In this document: positions 1-7,614 of the stretch, in pieces
Layout of the letters: each line of letters opens with the position of its first letter
Numbering within the stretch: position 1 is the stretch's first letter
Source: Nitrospinaceae bacterium
Lineage (GTDB): Bacteria; Nitrospinota; Nitrospinia; Nitrospinales; VA-1
Direction of reading: 5' to 3'
NCBI GenBank assembly: GCA_029261695.1
Contig: JAJDAV010000074.1
Span: 1 to 42,841, forward strand
Length of the DNA: 42,841 bases
Made by a program: the position numbers and the translations under genes
The notes under the pieces: model-generated
The model's database searches: none
The model's input: the letters and a program-made list of their open reading frames with translations, nothing else
What the model was told of the DNA's origin: nothing

Positions 1-1
1 C

Positions 2-319
2 TTGGATAAACTGAAAATGTTTGTTCCGGGAATCGGTAAATTTGGAGCTCGAACAACAATTTTTTCTCAGGGACTTAAAGATGCATTGCAAAGGCAGATA
101 GGTAACAAAGGCCCTGATGACTTTCTTTTTCCCAGTGAGCGGGGCGGAAATCTGACAACCCGAAGTGTGACTAAATTTTTTAAAGCCGCTTTACGATCTT
201 CGGGTGTTGAAAAGGAAGCAACTCCACATTCATTACGGCAGTCTTTTACGGCTTTTATGTTAGCCAAAGGAAATGATAAGTCTTCTGTAAAAACTTTATT
301 GGGTAGACGCGCGCTCTAG
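2..319 (+). pseudogene. Tyrosine recombinase (integrase) C-terminal fragment
   Basis: The frame is open through the left edge, so the gene starts outside the window. The visible 105 residues match the end of the catalytic domain of phage or XerC/D-type tyrosine recombinases. A GKFGARTT strand-turn fits the region of the catalytic lysine. H76-S-L-R79 is the H-x-x-R box, and the LLG turn that follows it is present. The protein then stops at RRAL instead of continuing through the GH-x-TT-x-x-Y segment, so the tyrosine nucleophile is missing. I infer an inactive remnant of a mobile element. Whether the arginine I region survives upstream cannot be seen. No att repeat was identified beside it. Confidence 0.7.
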
Positions 320-437
320 CCCTTTTGTAAGGTTGGTGGATCACTTCCCTTAAACTATTGTCCGCTTGAGTTTCCGCCTCTCCCTCCATAGGGAGGGGGA
401 TAGGGAATGGTCGGATTAAAGATTTTCCCGCCTGATT

Positions 438-1511
438 TTATTCTACCGGTTGGTATCGCATATTGCGGCGTTGAGGGATGAAGCCGCCGTCGGTGATGAG
501 TCTCTTAATTTCTTCTTCATCAAGGCAGTAGACAGTGCCTGCCGCTGCAACCACATTTTCCTCCATCATGGTGCTTCCCATATCATTTGCACCGTAATAA
601 AGTGACACTTGACCAATCTTGGGTCCTTGGGTTACCCAGGAAGATTGCAGATTGTCAAAGTTGTCGAGAAAGATTCGACTGATTGCGAGAGTTTTTAGGT
701 AATCGAATCCGCTTATCGATGTTTTGATGCCCGTCTGCCCTTGCAACTCGGTGTTCCCCGGTTGAAATCCCCATGCAATGAAAGCGGTGAATCCGCCGGT
801 TTTATCCTGCAACTGACGAAGACGATTTAGATGCTCGATCCGTTCCTCTAAAGTTTCCACATGACCAAACATCATGGTCGCAGTTGTAGGAATATTCATT
901 TGATGCGCTTGTTCCATAACGTCGAGCCATTCGTCACTGGTGCATTTTTTAGGGCTTATAACCTGCCGTACTCGGTCAACGAGAATTTCTGCGCCCCCAC
1001 CGGGAATGGAATCCAGCCCTGCCTCTTTCATTCTTTTTAATGTTTCTTGCAGAGATATTTTAGAAATTCGGCTGGTGTGTAAAATTTCCGAAGGTGAAAG
1101 TGCGTGTAGATGAATATTATATTTTTCTTTAATACTTTTGAATAGATTTTCAAAATAATCGATTTTCAGATTGTTGTTATGCCCCCCCTGGAGCAAAATT
1201 TGTTGTCCACCAACGGCCAGGGTTTCTTCAATTTTTTTCGCAATGGTTTCGAAGGGCAGGACGTATGCATCCTTGTCGGGTTCTTTTCTATAGAAAGCGC
1301 AGAAGGAACAATCTGTAACGCAAACATTGGTGTAGTTGATATTGCGATCAACGATATATGTTATGGTTTTGTCTTTTTTTAACTTTTTACGAGTGAGACG
1401 AGAAGCCACGTTCCCAAGCAAAAGAATGTCTTTTGTTGAGAATAGTTCTATTGCTTCTGAGGGTTCAATGCGTTGTCCTGCAACTGCTTTTTCAAGAATG
1501 GATTCGATCAT
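438..1511 (-). CDS. mqnC: Cyclic dehypoxanthinyl futalosine synthase (MqnC), radical SAM
   Basis: MqnC is a radical SAM enzyme of the futalosine route to menaquinone. It cyclises dehypoxanthine futalosine in the cytoplasm. The 4Fe-4S site is C64-x3-C68-x2-C71 (CVTDCSFC). It is followed by the family-typical segments GGQQILLQGGHN, LHALSPSEI and IPGGGAEILVDRVR. The length of 357 residues fits the family. I chose the ATG at 1511 because it overlaps the stop of the upstream VOC gene as ATGA. A TTG five codons earlier is possible but less likely. It is the last gene of the pdxA-rsmA-cobA/hemD-ppiC-VOC-mqnC run. The other mqn genes are not in the window. Identity is secure; the pathway role follows from the family. 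Confidence 0.93.
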   Translation of the reverse strand: MIESILEKAVAGQRIEPSEAIELFSTKDILLLGNVASRLTRKKLKKDKTITYIVDRNINYTNVCVTDCSFCAFYRKEPDKDAYVLPFETIAKKIEETLAVGGQQILLQGGHNNNLKIDYFENLFKSIKEKYNIHLHALSPSEILHTSRISKISLQETLKRMKEAGLDSIPGGGAEILVDRVRQVISPKKCTSDEWLDVMEQAHQMNIPTTATMMFGHVETLEERIEHLNRLRQLQDKTGGFTAFIAWGFQPGNTELQGQTGIKTSISGFDYLKTLAISRIFLDNFDNLQSSWVTQGPKIGQVSLYYGANDMGSTMMEENVVAAAGTVYCLDEEEIKRLITDGGFIPQRRNMRYQPVE

Positions 1512-1900
1512 TTGGGATTGTCGCAATGAATTTCAAGATGGTTTTCATCGGGGTCATTAAAGTAGATAGACTCTCCATCTCCCCGTTTAACAGGCCCACC
1601 AGTAATGGTGATGTTTTTGGCTTTAAGTTCTTTTACAATATTTTCGAAGTCGGCAGGGTCGGATTCGAAAGCGAGATGTAGGTAACCGTCTTCACTCAGC
1701 AGATTCATCGCCTCTTTAACTTCAAGTTGAGGTGTTTCAAAAAGGGCTATGGCCGCATTCCCAGTTTCAAGCATGAGATGATTTAATCCTTTATTAAATC
1801 GATGTGTTACCTGAAACCCCAAAATATCTGTATAGAATTTTTCGGCTCGATCCAGATCTTTTACATTGAGCGCTATATGATGAATGCCTTTGAGTCGCAT
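1508..1900 (-). CDS. VOC-superfamily (glyoxalase/bleomycin-resistance-like) protein
   Basis: This is a 130-residue single-domain member of the vicinal oxygen chelate superfamily. It has the two expected beta-alpha-beta-beta-beta halves. The first opens with GIHHIALNVKDLDRAEKFYTD and the second has HLAFES and a closing HLEIH strand. The histidines and glutamate in those strands are where VOC enzymes usually bind a divalent metal, so a metal-dependent lyase, isomerase or dioxygenase activity is possible. The substrate cannot be read from sequence. It is translationally coupled to mqnC by an ATGA overlap and lies 27 bases after the PpiC-type gene. It is too generic to assign to a specific reaction such as glyoxalase I or fosfomycin resistance. 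Confidence 0.85.
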   Translation of the reverse strand: MRLKGIHHIALNVKDLDRAEKFYTDILGFQVTHRFNKGLNHLMLETGNAAIALFETPQLEVKEAMNLLSEDGYLHLAFESDPADFENIVKELKAKNITITGGPVKRGDGESIYFNDPDENHLEIHCDNPK

Positions 1901-1927
1901 GAGAAGTCAGGAGGGGAGAGGAATGAA

Positions 1928-2305
1928 TTAAAGGGTGCCGTCTCCGGCGCCAAAACCAGTTGTTGTCAAACCATCAATTCCCATATCTGTCATCTTCTCT
2001 TCTTCGGTGACTATAAAAATATGGTACCCAAATTTACTTTTAATTGGCCCTTGAACTTCGCCCACCGGAGAAGCCATTGCCGCTTTTTCAAGTTCCGGTG
2101 CCGCAGTATTGAATTCGAGAAGCCCTAAATCACCACCTTTATTCCGGGTTCCACAGGCGCTGTATTTTTTTGCCATTTTCGCAAACATTTTGTACAGCAT
2201 CTCTTTGTCTTTATATTCATCTTCTTTTAGATGATCAAGCAAGACATTTGCAAGCTCTTCAGTGGATAAAACAATGTGACTGACTCGAATAGATCTTATT
2301 GACAT
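1928..2305 (-). CDS. Stand-alone parvulin-type (PpiC) peptidyl-prolyl isomerase
   Basis: The 125-residue protein is essentially one rotamase (parvulin) domain. SHIVLS is the first strand, SACGTRNKGGDLGLLEF is the GGDLG hallmark, and VQGPIKSKFGYHIFIV is the C-terminal active-site strand. There is no signal peptide, so it should act in the cytoplasm, unlike the SurA-like protein at the right end of the window. After the domain there is a tail of about 22 residues rich in glycine and threonine, which is not part of the fold. The ATG at 2305 has a GAGG ribosome site 8-9 bases upstream. It sits between cobA-hemD (75-base gap) and the VOC gene on the same strand. A folding role is inferred from the family; no client is evident. 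Confidence 0.85.
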   Translation of the reverse strand: MSIRSIRVSHIVLSTEELANVLLDHLKEDEYKDKEMLYKMFAKMAKKYSACGTRNKGGDLGLLEFNTAAPELEKAAMASPVGEVQGPIKSKFGYHIFIVTEEEKMTDMGIDGLTTTGFGAGDGTL

Positions 2306-2380
2306 CTTGTCGTCCTCGCCCTGATAGTGAAGTAATTTATATCCAAATTATACGGGAACCAGGGATTAAAAAGAAGAAAA

Positions 2381-3901
2381 TTAAGACTGATAGTAGTCCT
2401 CAATAGCATCCAAAAGGGATGAGACGGTATATTCTTTAGGTAGGATTTCGACTGTAAGACCGGCATCTTCCGCAGTTTTTGCAGTGATGGGACCAATGCA
2501 GGCAATGTGAGTTTTCTTTATGGCAGGCAAAAGGTCTTCACCGGTTAACTCCAGAAAGTTTTTAACGGTGGATGAGGAGGTGAATGTCAAGACGTCGATG
2601 TCTTCAGATAATAGCCTTTTTGCCAGGCCATCAGATTTACATTCGGGCATAATGGTCTTGTAAGCTGGGGCCACATCTACCACAGCTCCTCTTTCACGAA
2701 GCTTTTCAGGAAGCACTTCTCGTGCAACGGTGGCACGCGGAATAAGAAAACGCTTGCCCTGGATATTTTCGATGCTTTCCAGTAACGACTCGGCGACAAA
2801 TTCATTAGGAACAACATCTACGCCAATTCCAAGGTCACGAACCGCTTCGGCTGTTTTAGGCCCAATGGTATAGATGCGCAGTCCCTTTAGGTTTCGAATG
2901 TCTTGATGGATGTCTTTGAGCCTTTGAAAGAAAAATCTCACGCCATTTGCACTGGTAAAAACCAGACCGTCATAAACTGAAAGATTATTTAGCGCATTAT
3001 CAAGCGGAGCCCAATCATCAGGTGCTATGGTCTCTATGACTGGAAAGAAAAAAGGTTCTGCGCCCAGTTCCCGCAGTCGGTCGATCATACTTTCGGCCTG
3101 ATCTCCTTTTCGGGTTACAACAACGGTTTTCCCAAATAAAGGCAAACGTTCATACCACTCTATTTCCGGTTTCAAACTGACCACTTCGCCAATGATTGTG
3201 AGGGCTGGTGGTAAAATTTTCTCCTTTGATGCAATGTCTACAATGCTAGAGAGAGTCCCCTTCCATGTTTTTTGGCGAGCGGTGGTTCCCCATTGAATTA
3301 CGGCAATCGGTGTTTCCGGACTTTTACCAAACTTCATGAGCTTTTCCACAATTAATGGAAGTTTGCGTGCACCCATAAGGAATACAAGAGTACCTGCTCG
3401 GGAAGCTATTTTTTCCCAGTCGATATGGATGTCGCCCTGCTTCTTTTCATTACTGCCTGTAATAATGGAAAGAGTGGAAGAAAGGTGTCGATGAGTTAAT
3501 GGAATGCCAGCATAGGCCGCAACTCCGGTCACTGATGTGACTCCTGGCACAACAAGAAAAGGAATTTTTGATTTGTTGGCGGCTTGAATTTCTTCTCCCC
3601 CGCGGCCAAAAATGAAAGGATCACCGCCTTTGAGTCTGACAACAACCTTTCCTTCTTTTGCTTTTTCAACAAGTAGCGCGTTGATTTTTTCTTGTTCAAG
3701 ACTTGCTACGCCTTCTTTTTTCCCAACGTAAATAATTTCCGTTTCTTTTTGTGTGAAACGCAATAGATCTTCATTGACCAGATGGTCGTAAAGAATAACT
3801 TCTGCCTTTTGTAGCCAGTGTTTTCCCTGAAGTGTTAGTAGACCTACGTCACCCGGTCCTGCTCCGACGAGGATTATTTTTCCTGGTGTGTTGTTATTCA
3901 T
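2381..3901 (-). CDS. cobA-hemD: Fused uroporphyrinogen-III C-methyltransferase / uroporphyrinogen-III synthase
   Basis: This is a bifunctional tetrapyrrole enzyme of 506 residues. Residues 1 to about 245 are a SUMT (CobA) domain with the GAGPGD SAM loop (13-18) and the LKGGDPFIFGRGGEE signature (90-104). It makes precorrin-2 for siroheme and cobalamin. From about residue 250 on lies a HemD domain that closes hydroxymethylbilane to uroporphyrinogen III; it begins LFGKTVVVTRKGDQAESM and contains GLVFTSANGVRFF and DVLTFTSSSTVKNF. I start at the ATG at 3901, which overlaps the end of rsmA by eight bases. An upstream extension of 25 codons would read through rsmA and has no homology. Fusions of this order are known in several phyla. 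Adjacent B12-type radical SAM genes make a cobalamin supply plausible but do not prove it. Confidence 0.92.
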   Translation of the reverse strand: MNNNTPGKIILVGAGPGDVGLLTLQGKHWLQKAEVILYDHLVNEDLLRFTQKETEIIYVGKKEGVASLEQEKINALLVEKAKEGKVVVRLKGGDPFIFGRGGEEIQAANKSKIPFLVVPGVTSVTGVAAYAGIPLTHRHLSSTLSIITGSNEKKQGDIHIDWEKIASRAGTLVFLMGARKLPLIVEKLMKFGKSPETPIAVIQWGTTARQKTWKGTLSSIVDIASKEKILPPALTIIGEVVSLKPEIEWYERLPLFGKTVVVTRKGDQAESMIDRLRELGAEPFFFPVIETIAPDDWAPLDNALNNLSVYDGLVFTSANGVRFFFQRLKDIHQDIRNLKGLRIYTIGPKTAEAVRDLGIGVDVVPNEFVAESLLESIENIQGKRFLIPRATVAREVLPEKLRERGAVVDVAPAYKTIMPECKSDGLAKRLLSEDIDVLTFTSSSTVKNFLELTGEDLLPAIKKTHIACIGPITAKTAEDAGLTVEILPKEYTVSSLLDAIEDYYQS

Positions 3902-4682
3902 TTGGGGAATAGAGGTAATTGGCCATATTTGCAAAATCAGACATGGAAAGGGTCTCCCCTCGTCGCGAAAGATCAATGCCCGCCAGTTGAGCTTTGCCTT
4001 GCTTGTCTGTGAAATTTCTTTCCCAGGACTTTAAGTTGTTTTTTAGCATTTTCCGTTTATGATAAAAAGCCGCATTAACTATTTTAAAAAACAATTGTGG
4101 ATCTTGAACTTGAACTCTGGGTTTAGGAAGAGGTCTTAAAGAAAAAAGCGAAGAGTCTATTTTTGGACGGGGCGAAAAAGCTGTGTTGGGTATCTCCAGC
4201 AATCGCTCTACTTCACAATGGTACTGTACATACACTGAAAGCGAGCTGTATTCTTTGTTGCCTGGCTCGGCTGTCAGCCGGTCAACGACTTCTTTTTGCA
4301 TCATCAGGGTCATAGACTGAATTCGGCTGCCAAAGTGGATTAATTTTTTCATAATATGAGTCGCAGCATAATAGGGAAGATTGGATACGACCTTGAATCC
4401 GGGTTTGATGGAAGAGTAATCGAATTTAGCAGCATCGCCTTCAATGATTTTAAATGAAGGCGAACTTTTCTGAAACCGGCTTTCCAATTCCCGACACAAC
4501 TTTGGGTCTAGTTCGATAGCGGTCAGGGACTTTGTGATAGAGAGCAGTCGTTGAGTGAGAACGCCTTTTCCAGGGCCAATTTCTACAACATCATCCTCAG
4601 GTTGGATGTCTGCCAACGTGATAATATTTTGCGCGATTTCAGAATCGACAAGAAAGTTTTGCCCAAGAGGCCTTTTTCTCAT
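3894..4682 (-). CDS. rsmA: 16S rRNA (A1518/A1519) dimethyltransferase RsmA (KsgA)
   Basis: RsmA dimethylates two adjacent adenines in the 3' helix of 16S rRNA during small-subunit maturation, using SAM. The 262-residue protein opens with the typical KRPLGQNFLVD. It has the SAM motif VEIGPGKG (33-40), the acidic ELDP turn (57-60) and the catalytic NLPYY (101-105). It closes with an FSPRPKIDSSLFSL helical region. Length and order are normal for KsgA. It begins inside the last codons of pdxA (ATGA overlap), a pairing also seen in other bacteria, and runs eight bases into cobA-hemD. Tight coupling suggests one transcript from the region upstream of pdxA. Confidence 0.95.
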   Translation of the reverse strand: MRKRPLGQNFLVDSEIAQNIITLADIQPEDDVVEIGPGKGVLTQRLLSITKSLTAIELDPKLCRELESRFQKSSPSFKIIEGDAAKFDYSSIKPGFKVVSNLPYYAATHIMKKLIHFGSRIQSMTLMMQKEVVDRLTAEPGNKEYSSLSVYVQYHCEVERLLEIPNTAFSPRPKIDSSLFSLRPLPKPRVQVQDPQLFFKIVNAAFYHKRKMLKNNLKSWERNFTDKQGKAQLAGIDLSRRGETLSMSDFANMANYLYSPNE

Positions 4683-5677
4683 TGTAGGGAGAGGGTGGAT
4701 TGCGATAATTGGGCTGCAGTTTTCAGTGCTAACTTAAGATTTTCAGCAGAAGCTTTATTGCGGCCTACAATATCGTAGGCTGTTCCATGATCTACAGAAG
4801 TTCGTAGAATTGGAAGGCCCAAAGTAATATTTACTCCCATGCCGTTCATTTTAACGGGAATCATTCCTTGATCGTGGTACATGCAGATGACGACATCGTA
4901 TTTTTCGGATGCGGCTCTTCCAAAAAGTGCATCGGCCGGATAGGGACCACTTGCTTGGATTCCCTCTTTCTGGGCTGTTTTTAATGCTGGAAGAATGAAC
5001 TCTGTTTCTTCATGACCAAAAATTCCTCCGTCTCCACAATGAGGATTGAGCCCTACCACTGCAATGCGAGGGATTTCTGTTACATGTTTTTGTAGCCAGT
5101 CATGCGTCACTCGAATGGTTTGTAATACTTTTTCTTCAGTAACTTGCGACTTAACTTGATCCAATGGTAGATGCGTTGTCACCAGTACCACTCGTAAAGA
5201 ATTTCCTTCCATCATAAGAGTGGGTTCCTTGGAATTGGTAAGGTGACCTAAAAGCTCAGTATGTCCTGGGAAAGCGTGCCCTGCTAAGTGTAGGCTTTTT
5301 TTATTGATGGGGCAGGTAACTATTGCTGAGACTTCATCATTCAGAGTTAGCTCGACTGCTTTTTGGATGGCCTCATAGCTTGCCTTGCCGCCTTCAGCTG
5401 ATGGCTTTCCTGGAACCAGTTCTTCGGAAACGTTATTGAGATCGATTATATCTATGGTGCAGGGTTGATACCAACCTTCTTTAGGCGAAGAAATGGAATG
5501 AACCAGGATTTCTGGAGCCACCTGTTTGGCTGTTCTTTTGAGAAGATTTGCATCGCCAAGTACCACGATTTTAGCGTTGATCGATAGAACTTCATCCTGA
5601 AACGCTTTGACAATAATTTCGGGGCCGATTCCGGCAGGGTCTCCGAGGGTCAGAGCAATGATGGGCGTTGCTTCCAT
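4679..5677 (-). CDS. pdxA: 4-hydroxythreonine-4-phosphate dehydrogenase PdxA
   Basis: PdxA oxidises 4-phosphohydroxy-L-threonine with NAD(P) in the DXP-dependent pathway to pyridoxal 5'-phosphate. The 332 residues contain the N-terminal LTLGDPAGIGPEI, the CPINKKSLHLAG and FPGHTELLG segments, LNPHCGDGG, and the metal-binding MYHDQGMIPVK with TSVDHGTAYDIVG near the end. All are diagnostic for PdxA. It is the first gene of the minus-strand run towards mqnC and lies just downstream of the pckA terminator. Any promoter for the run must therefore lie in the roughly 50 bases between 5678 and 5729, or inside pckA if there is readthrough. I saw no convincing -35/-10 pair there. Confidence 0.95.
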   Translation of the reverse strand: MEATPIIALTLGDPAGIGPEIIVKAFQDEVLSINAKIVVLGDANLLKRTAKQVAPEILVHSISSPKEGWYQPCTIDIIDLNNVSEELVPGKPSAEGGKASYEAIQKAVELTLNDEVSAIVTCPINKKSLHLAGHAFPGHTELLGHLTNSKEPTLMMEGNSLRVVLVTTHLPLDQVKSQVTEEKVLQTIRVTHDWLQKHVTEIPRIAVVGLNPHCGDGGIFGHEETEFILPALKTAQKEGIQASGPYPADALFGRAASEKYDVVICMYHDQGMIPVKMNGMGVNITLGLPILRTSVDHGTAYDIVGRNKASAENLKLALKTAAQLSQSTLSLQ

Positions 5678-5729
5678 TTTTATAGATCGCTTAAAAAGTC
5701 AGAAAAAATTCTTTTGGGGTAAATAAAAT

Positions 5730-5758
5730 TACCCGCCCTTGATTTCCAAGGGCGGGTA
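5730..5758 (-). terminator. Intrinsic terminator of pckA
   Basis: An 11-bp perfect stem (TACCCGCCCTT with AAGGGCGGGTA) encloses a seven-base loop. Read on the minus strand it is followed by ATTTTATTTA, a U-rich tract. It lies 27 bases past the pckA stop and before the pdxA start, so it should insulate pckA from the cofactor operon. Confidence 0.88.
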
Positions 5759-5785
5759 AAGGGCAAAACTTTTTTTCGGGATTAG

Positions 5786-7441
5786 CTATTTTCTTAGCTC
5801 GTGAATTTTTCCAGAAGAACCCGGTTTTTTTGCAGTGGGCCTTGGGCTTGCATCGAGAATTTTCTTGTCAACGTTGCTTTCATATTCTTTGAAATTCTCA
5901 ATGAATTGGTTTGCAAGCTCATTGGCTTTTTCATCGTAGGCTTCTGGGTTTTTCCAAGTATTTCTTGGAAGCAGGTATTCTTTTGGCACACCCTTGACAG
6001 CAACTGGAATTTGAATTCCGAATACTGGGTCGACTTCGGTTTCAACATTATCCAATTGGCCTTCTAAAATGGCTTTGATCATGGCTCGAGTGTATTTAAT
6101 TTCGATCCTTTTTCCCACGCCATAAGCACCTCCCGTCCAACCGGTGTTTACCAGCCAGCAGGAAACTTGATGTTTGGCAATCTTTTCGCCCAGCATGTCT
6201 GCATAAACAGAAGGATGTAATGACATGAAGGGAGCTCCGAAACAAGTGCTGAAAATAGCAGTTGGTTCACGGCTCATGCCCTTTTCAGTGCCTGCAACTT
6301 TGGCTGTGTATCCTGAGATAAAATGATACATGGCCTGTTCCGGTGTCAATTTAGATACCGGAGGCATAACACCATAAGCATCACAGGTGAGCATGATGAC
6401 GTTATCTGGGTGACCGCCCATTCCCTCAAGTACAGCATTGTTGATATGGGTGATGGGATAACTGGCGCGTGTGTTTTCGGTCAGACTCGCATCATCCAAA
6501 TCAAGCCTTCTTCCCCCGGGACTTAAAACCACATTTTCAAGCAGGGTGCCAAAGCGGCGCGTGCATTCAAAGATTTCCGGTTCTGATTTTTGAGAAAGGC
6601 GGATTACTTTTGCATAACAACCCCCTTCAAAATTAAACACACCGTGGTCACTCCATCCGTGTTCATCATCGCCAATAAGTTTTCTTTGTGGATCGGCAGA
6701 TAATGTGGTTTTTCCGGTTCCAGAGAGGCCAAAAAATATTGAGGTGTCACCCTTTTTGCCAATATTTGCGGAGCAATGCATAGATAATACGTTTTGTTTC
6801 TGGGGCAACAGGTAATTCAAGATGGAGAAAACGGATTTTTTAATTTCTCCAGCGTAACTGGTTCCTCCGATAAGAACCAGTTGTTTGCCAAAATCGACAA
6901 TAACAAATACTTCTGAATTGGTTCCATCTATCGCCGGTACGGCTTTGAAATCGGGGACATGAATAATAGTGAATGCGGGATCATGGTTTTCCAGCTTCGC
7001 CATATCGCGAATTTGAATGAACATATTTCTGGCAAACAGACTGTGCCATGCATGTTCTGTGATTACCCGAATATGCGTCTGGTGTTTGGGGTCGCACCCA
7101 GCACAACAATCTTGAACATAGACTTCCTTGCCTTGCAAATAAGCCAGGACACGAGAATAAAGTGCCTCAAATTGTTCTACAGAAAAGGGGCGATTTACTT
7201 TTCCCCACCAGATATTTTCCTGACTGGATGGTTCCTGAACGATAAATTTATCGTTAGGGGCCCTTCCCGTATGCTCACCCGTGGTTACGCACACTGGGCC
7301 AAGATGCGATAATTGGCCTTCTTTATTGGCAATGATGTGTTCGTAAAGCTCAGGAGTGCATAAATTCCAATGTATTTTTTTTAAGTTTTTGAGGCCGTGT
7401 GTTTCTAAGCCCACCTTGTGCTTTAAAACGTTTTGCGGCAT
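5786..7441 (-). CDS. pckA: Phosphoenolpyruvate carboxykinase (ATP)
   Basis: This ATP-type PEP carboxykinase interconverts oxaloacetate and phosphoenolpyruvate. In the 551-residue product, the kinase-1a P-loop GLSGTGKT is at 238-245, the kinase-2 LIGDDEHGW at 255-263 and MHCSAN at 221-226. The N-terminal GEHTGRAPNDKF and the later RIEIKYTRAMI are also family hallmarks. The ATG at 7441 is preferred because AAAGGA lies about nine bases upstream; a TTG two codons earlier is too close to it. The gene is monocistronic: it has its own terminator at 5730-5758 and a divergent gene upstream. In an autotroph it would serve gluconeogenesis or anaplerosis, which is inference. Confidence 0.96.
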   Translation of the reverse strand: MPQNVLKHKVGLETHGLKNLKKIHWNLCTPELYEHIIANKEGQLSHLGPVCVTTGEHTGRAPNDKFIVQEPSSQENIWWGKVNRPFSVEQFEALYSRVLAYLQGKEVYVQDCCAGCDPKHQTHIRVITEHAWHSLFARNMFIQIRDMAKLENHDPAFTIIHVPDFKAVPAIDGTNSEVFVIVDFGKQLVLIGGTSYAGEIKKSVFSILNYLLPQKQNVLSMHCSANIGKKGDTSIFFGLSGTGKTTLSADPQRKLIGDDEHGWSDHGVFNFEGGCYAKVIRLSQKSEPEIFECTRRFGTLLENVVLSPGGRRLDLDDASLTENTRASYPITHINNAVLEGMGGHPDNVIMLTCDAYGVMPPVSKLTPEQAMYHFISGYTAKVAGTEKGMSREPTAIFSTCFGAPFMSLHPSVYADMLGEKIAKHQVSCWLVNTGWTGGAYGVGKRIEIKYTRAMIKAILEGQLDNVETEVDPVFGIQIPVAVKGVPKEYLLPRNTWKNPEAYDEKANELANQFIENFKEYESNVDKKILDASPRPTAKKPGSSGKIHELRK

Positions 7442-7480
7442 GGACAAAATTCCTTTATTATGAAGCGGTGAGTGACCGTA

Positions 7481-7521
7481 AACCCTTGATGGGGAACAGT
7501 TTCTCCCCTTCCGATAGGGTC
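7481..7521 (-). promoter_or_regulatory. Possible structured leader of pckA mRNA
   Basis: In the 5' leader of pckA (minus strand) two nested stems can form. The inner stem pairs GGGGA (7504-7508 read on minus) with TCCCC (7491-7495). The outer one pairs GACCCT (7516-7521) with AGGGTT (7481-7486), with one G-U pair. It lies 40-80 bases upstream of the start codon. It matches no riboswitch class that I recognise. The stems are short, so this is a weak call. Confidence 0.25.
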
Positions 7522-7539
7522 GCTAATAAACCATATCTC

Positions 7540-7548
7540 ATTTTAGCA
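7540..7548 (-). promoter_or_regulatory. Candidate extended -10 element for pckA
   Basis: Read on the minus strand this is TGCTAAAAT, a TG-N-TAAAAT extended -10 box about 100 bases before the pckA start. There is no good -35 box 17 bases upstream, which is tolerable for an extended -10 promoter. Transcription from here would include the possible structured leader. Confidence 0.4.
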
Positions 7549-7614
7549 TAAATAGGATAAATGGAAATAGGTTTTTAGAAGTAAATTGCTACATTAAATC
7601 GGGTTTGATGCAGA

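Noticed and set aside
380-399. GC-rich hairpin CTCCCTCC / GGAGGGGG between the recombinase fragment and mqnC, possible terminator
   Set aside because: No U-tract follows on either strand, and one pair is G-U. It is not supported as a terminator.
3902-3976. 25-codon N-terminal extension of CobA-HemD
   Set aside because: It reads through the end of rsmA and precedes the natural SUMT start.
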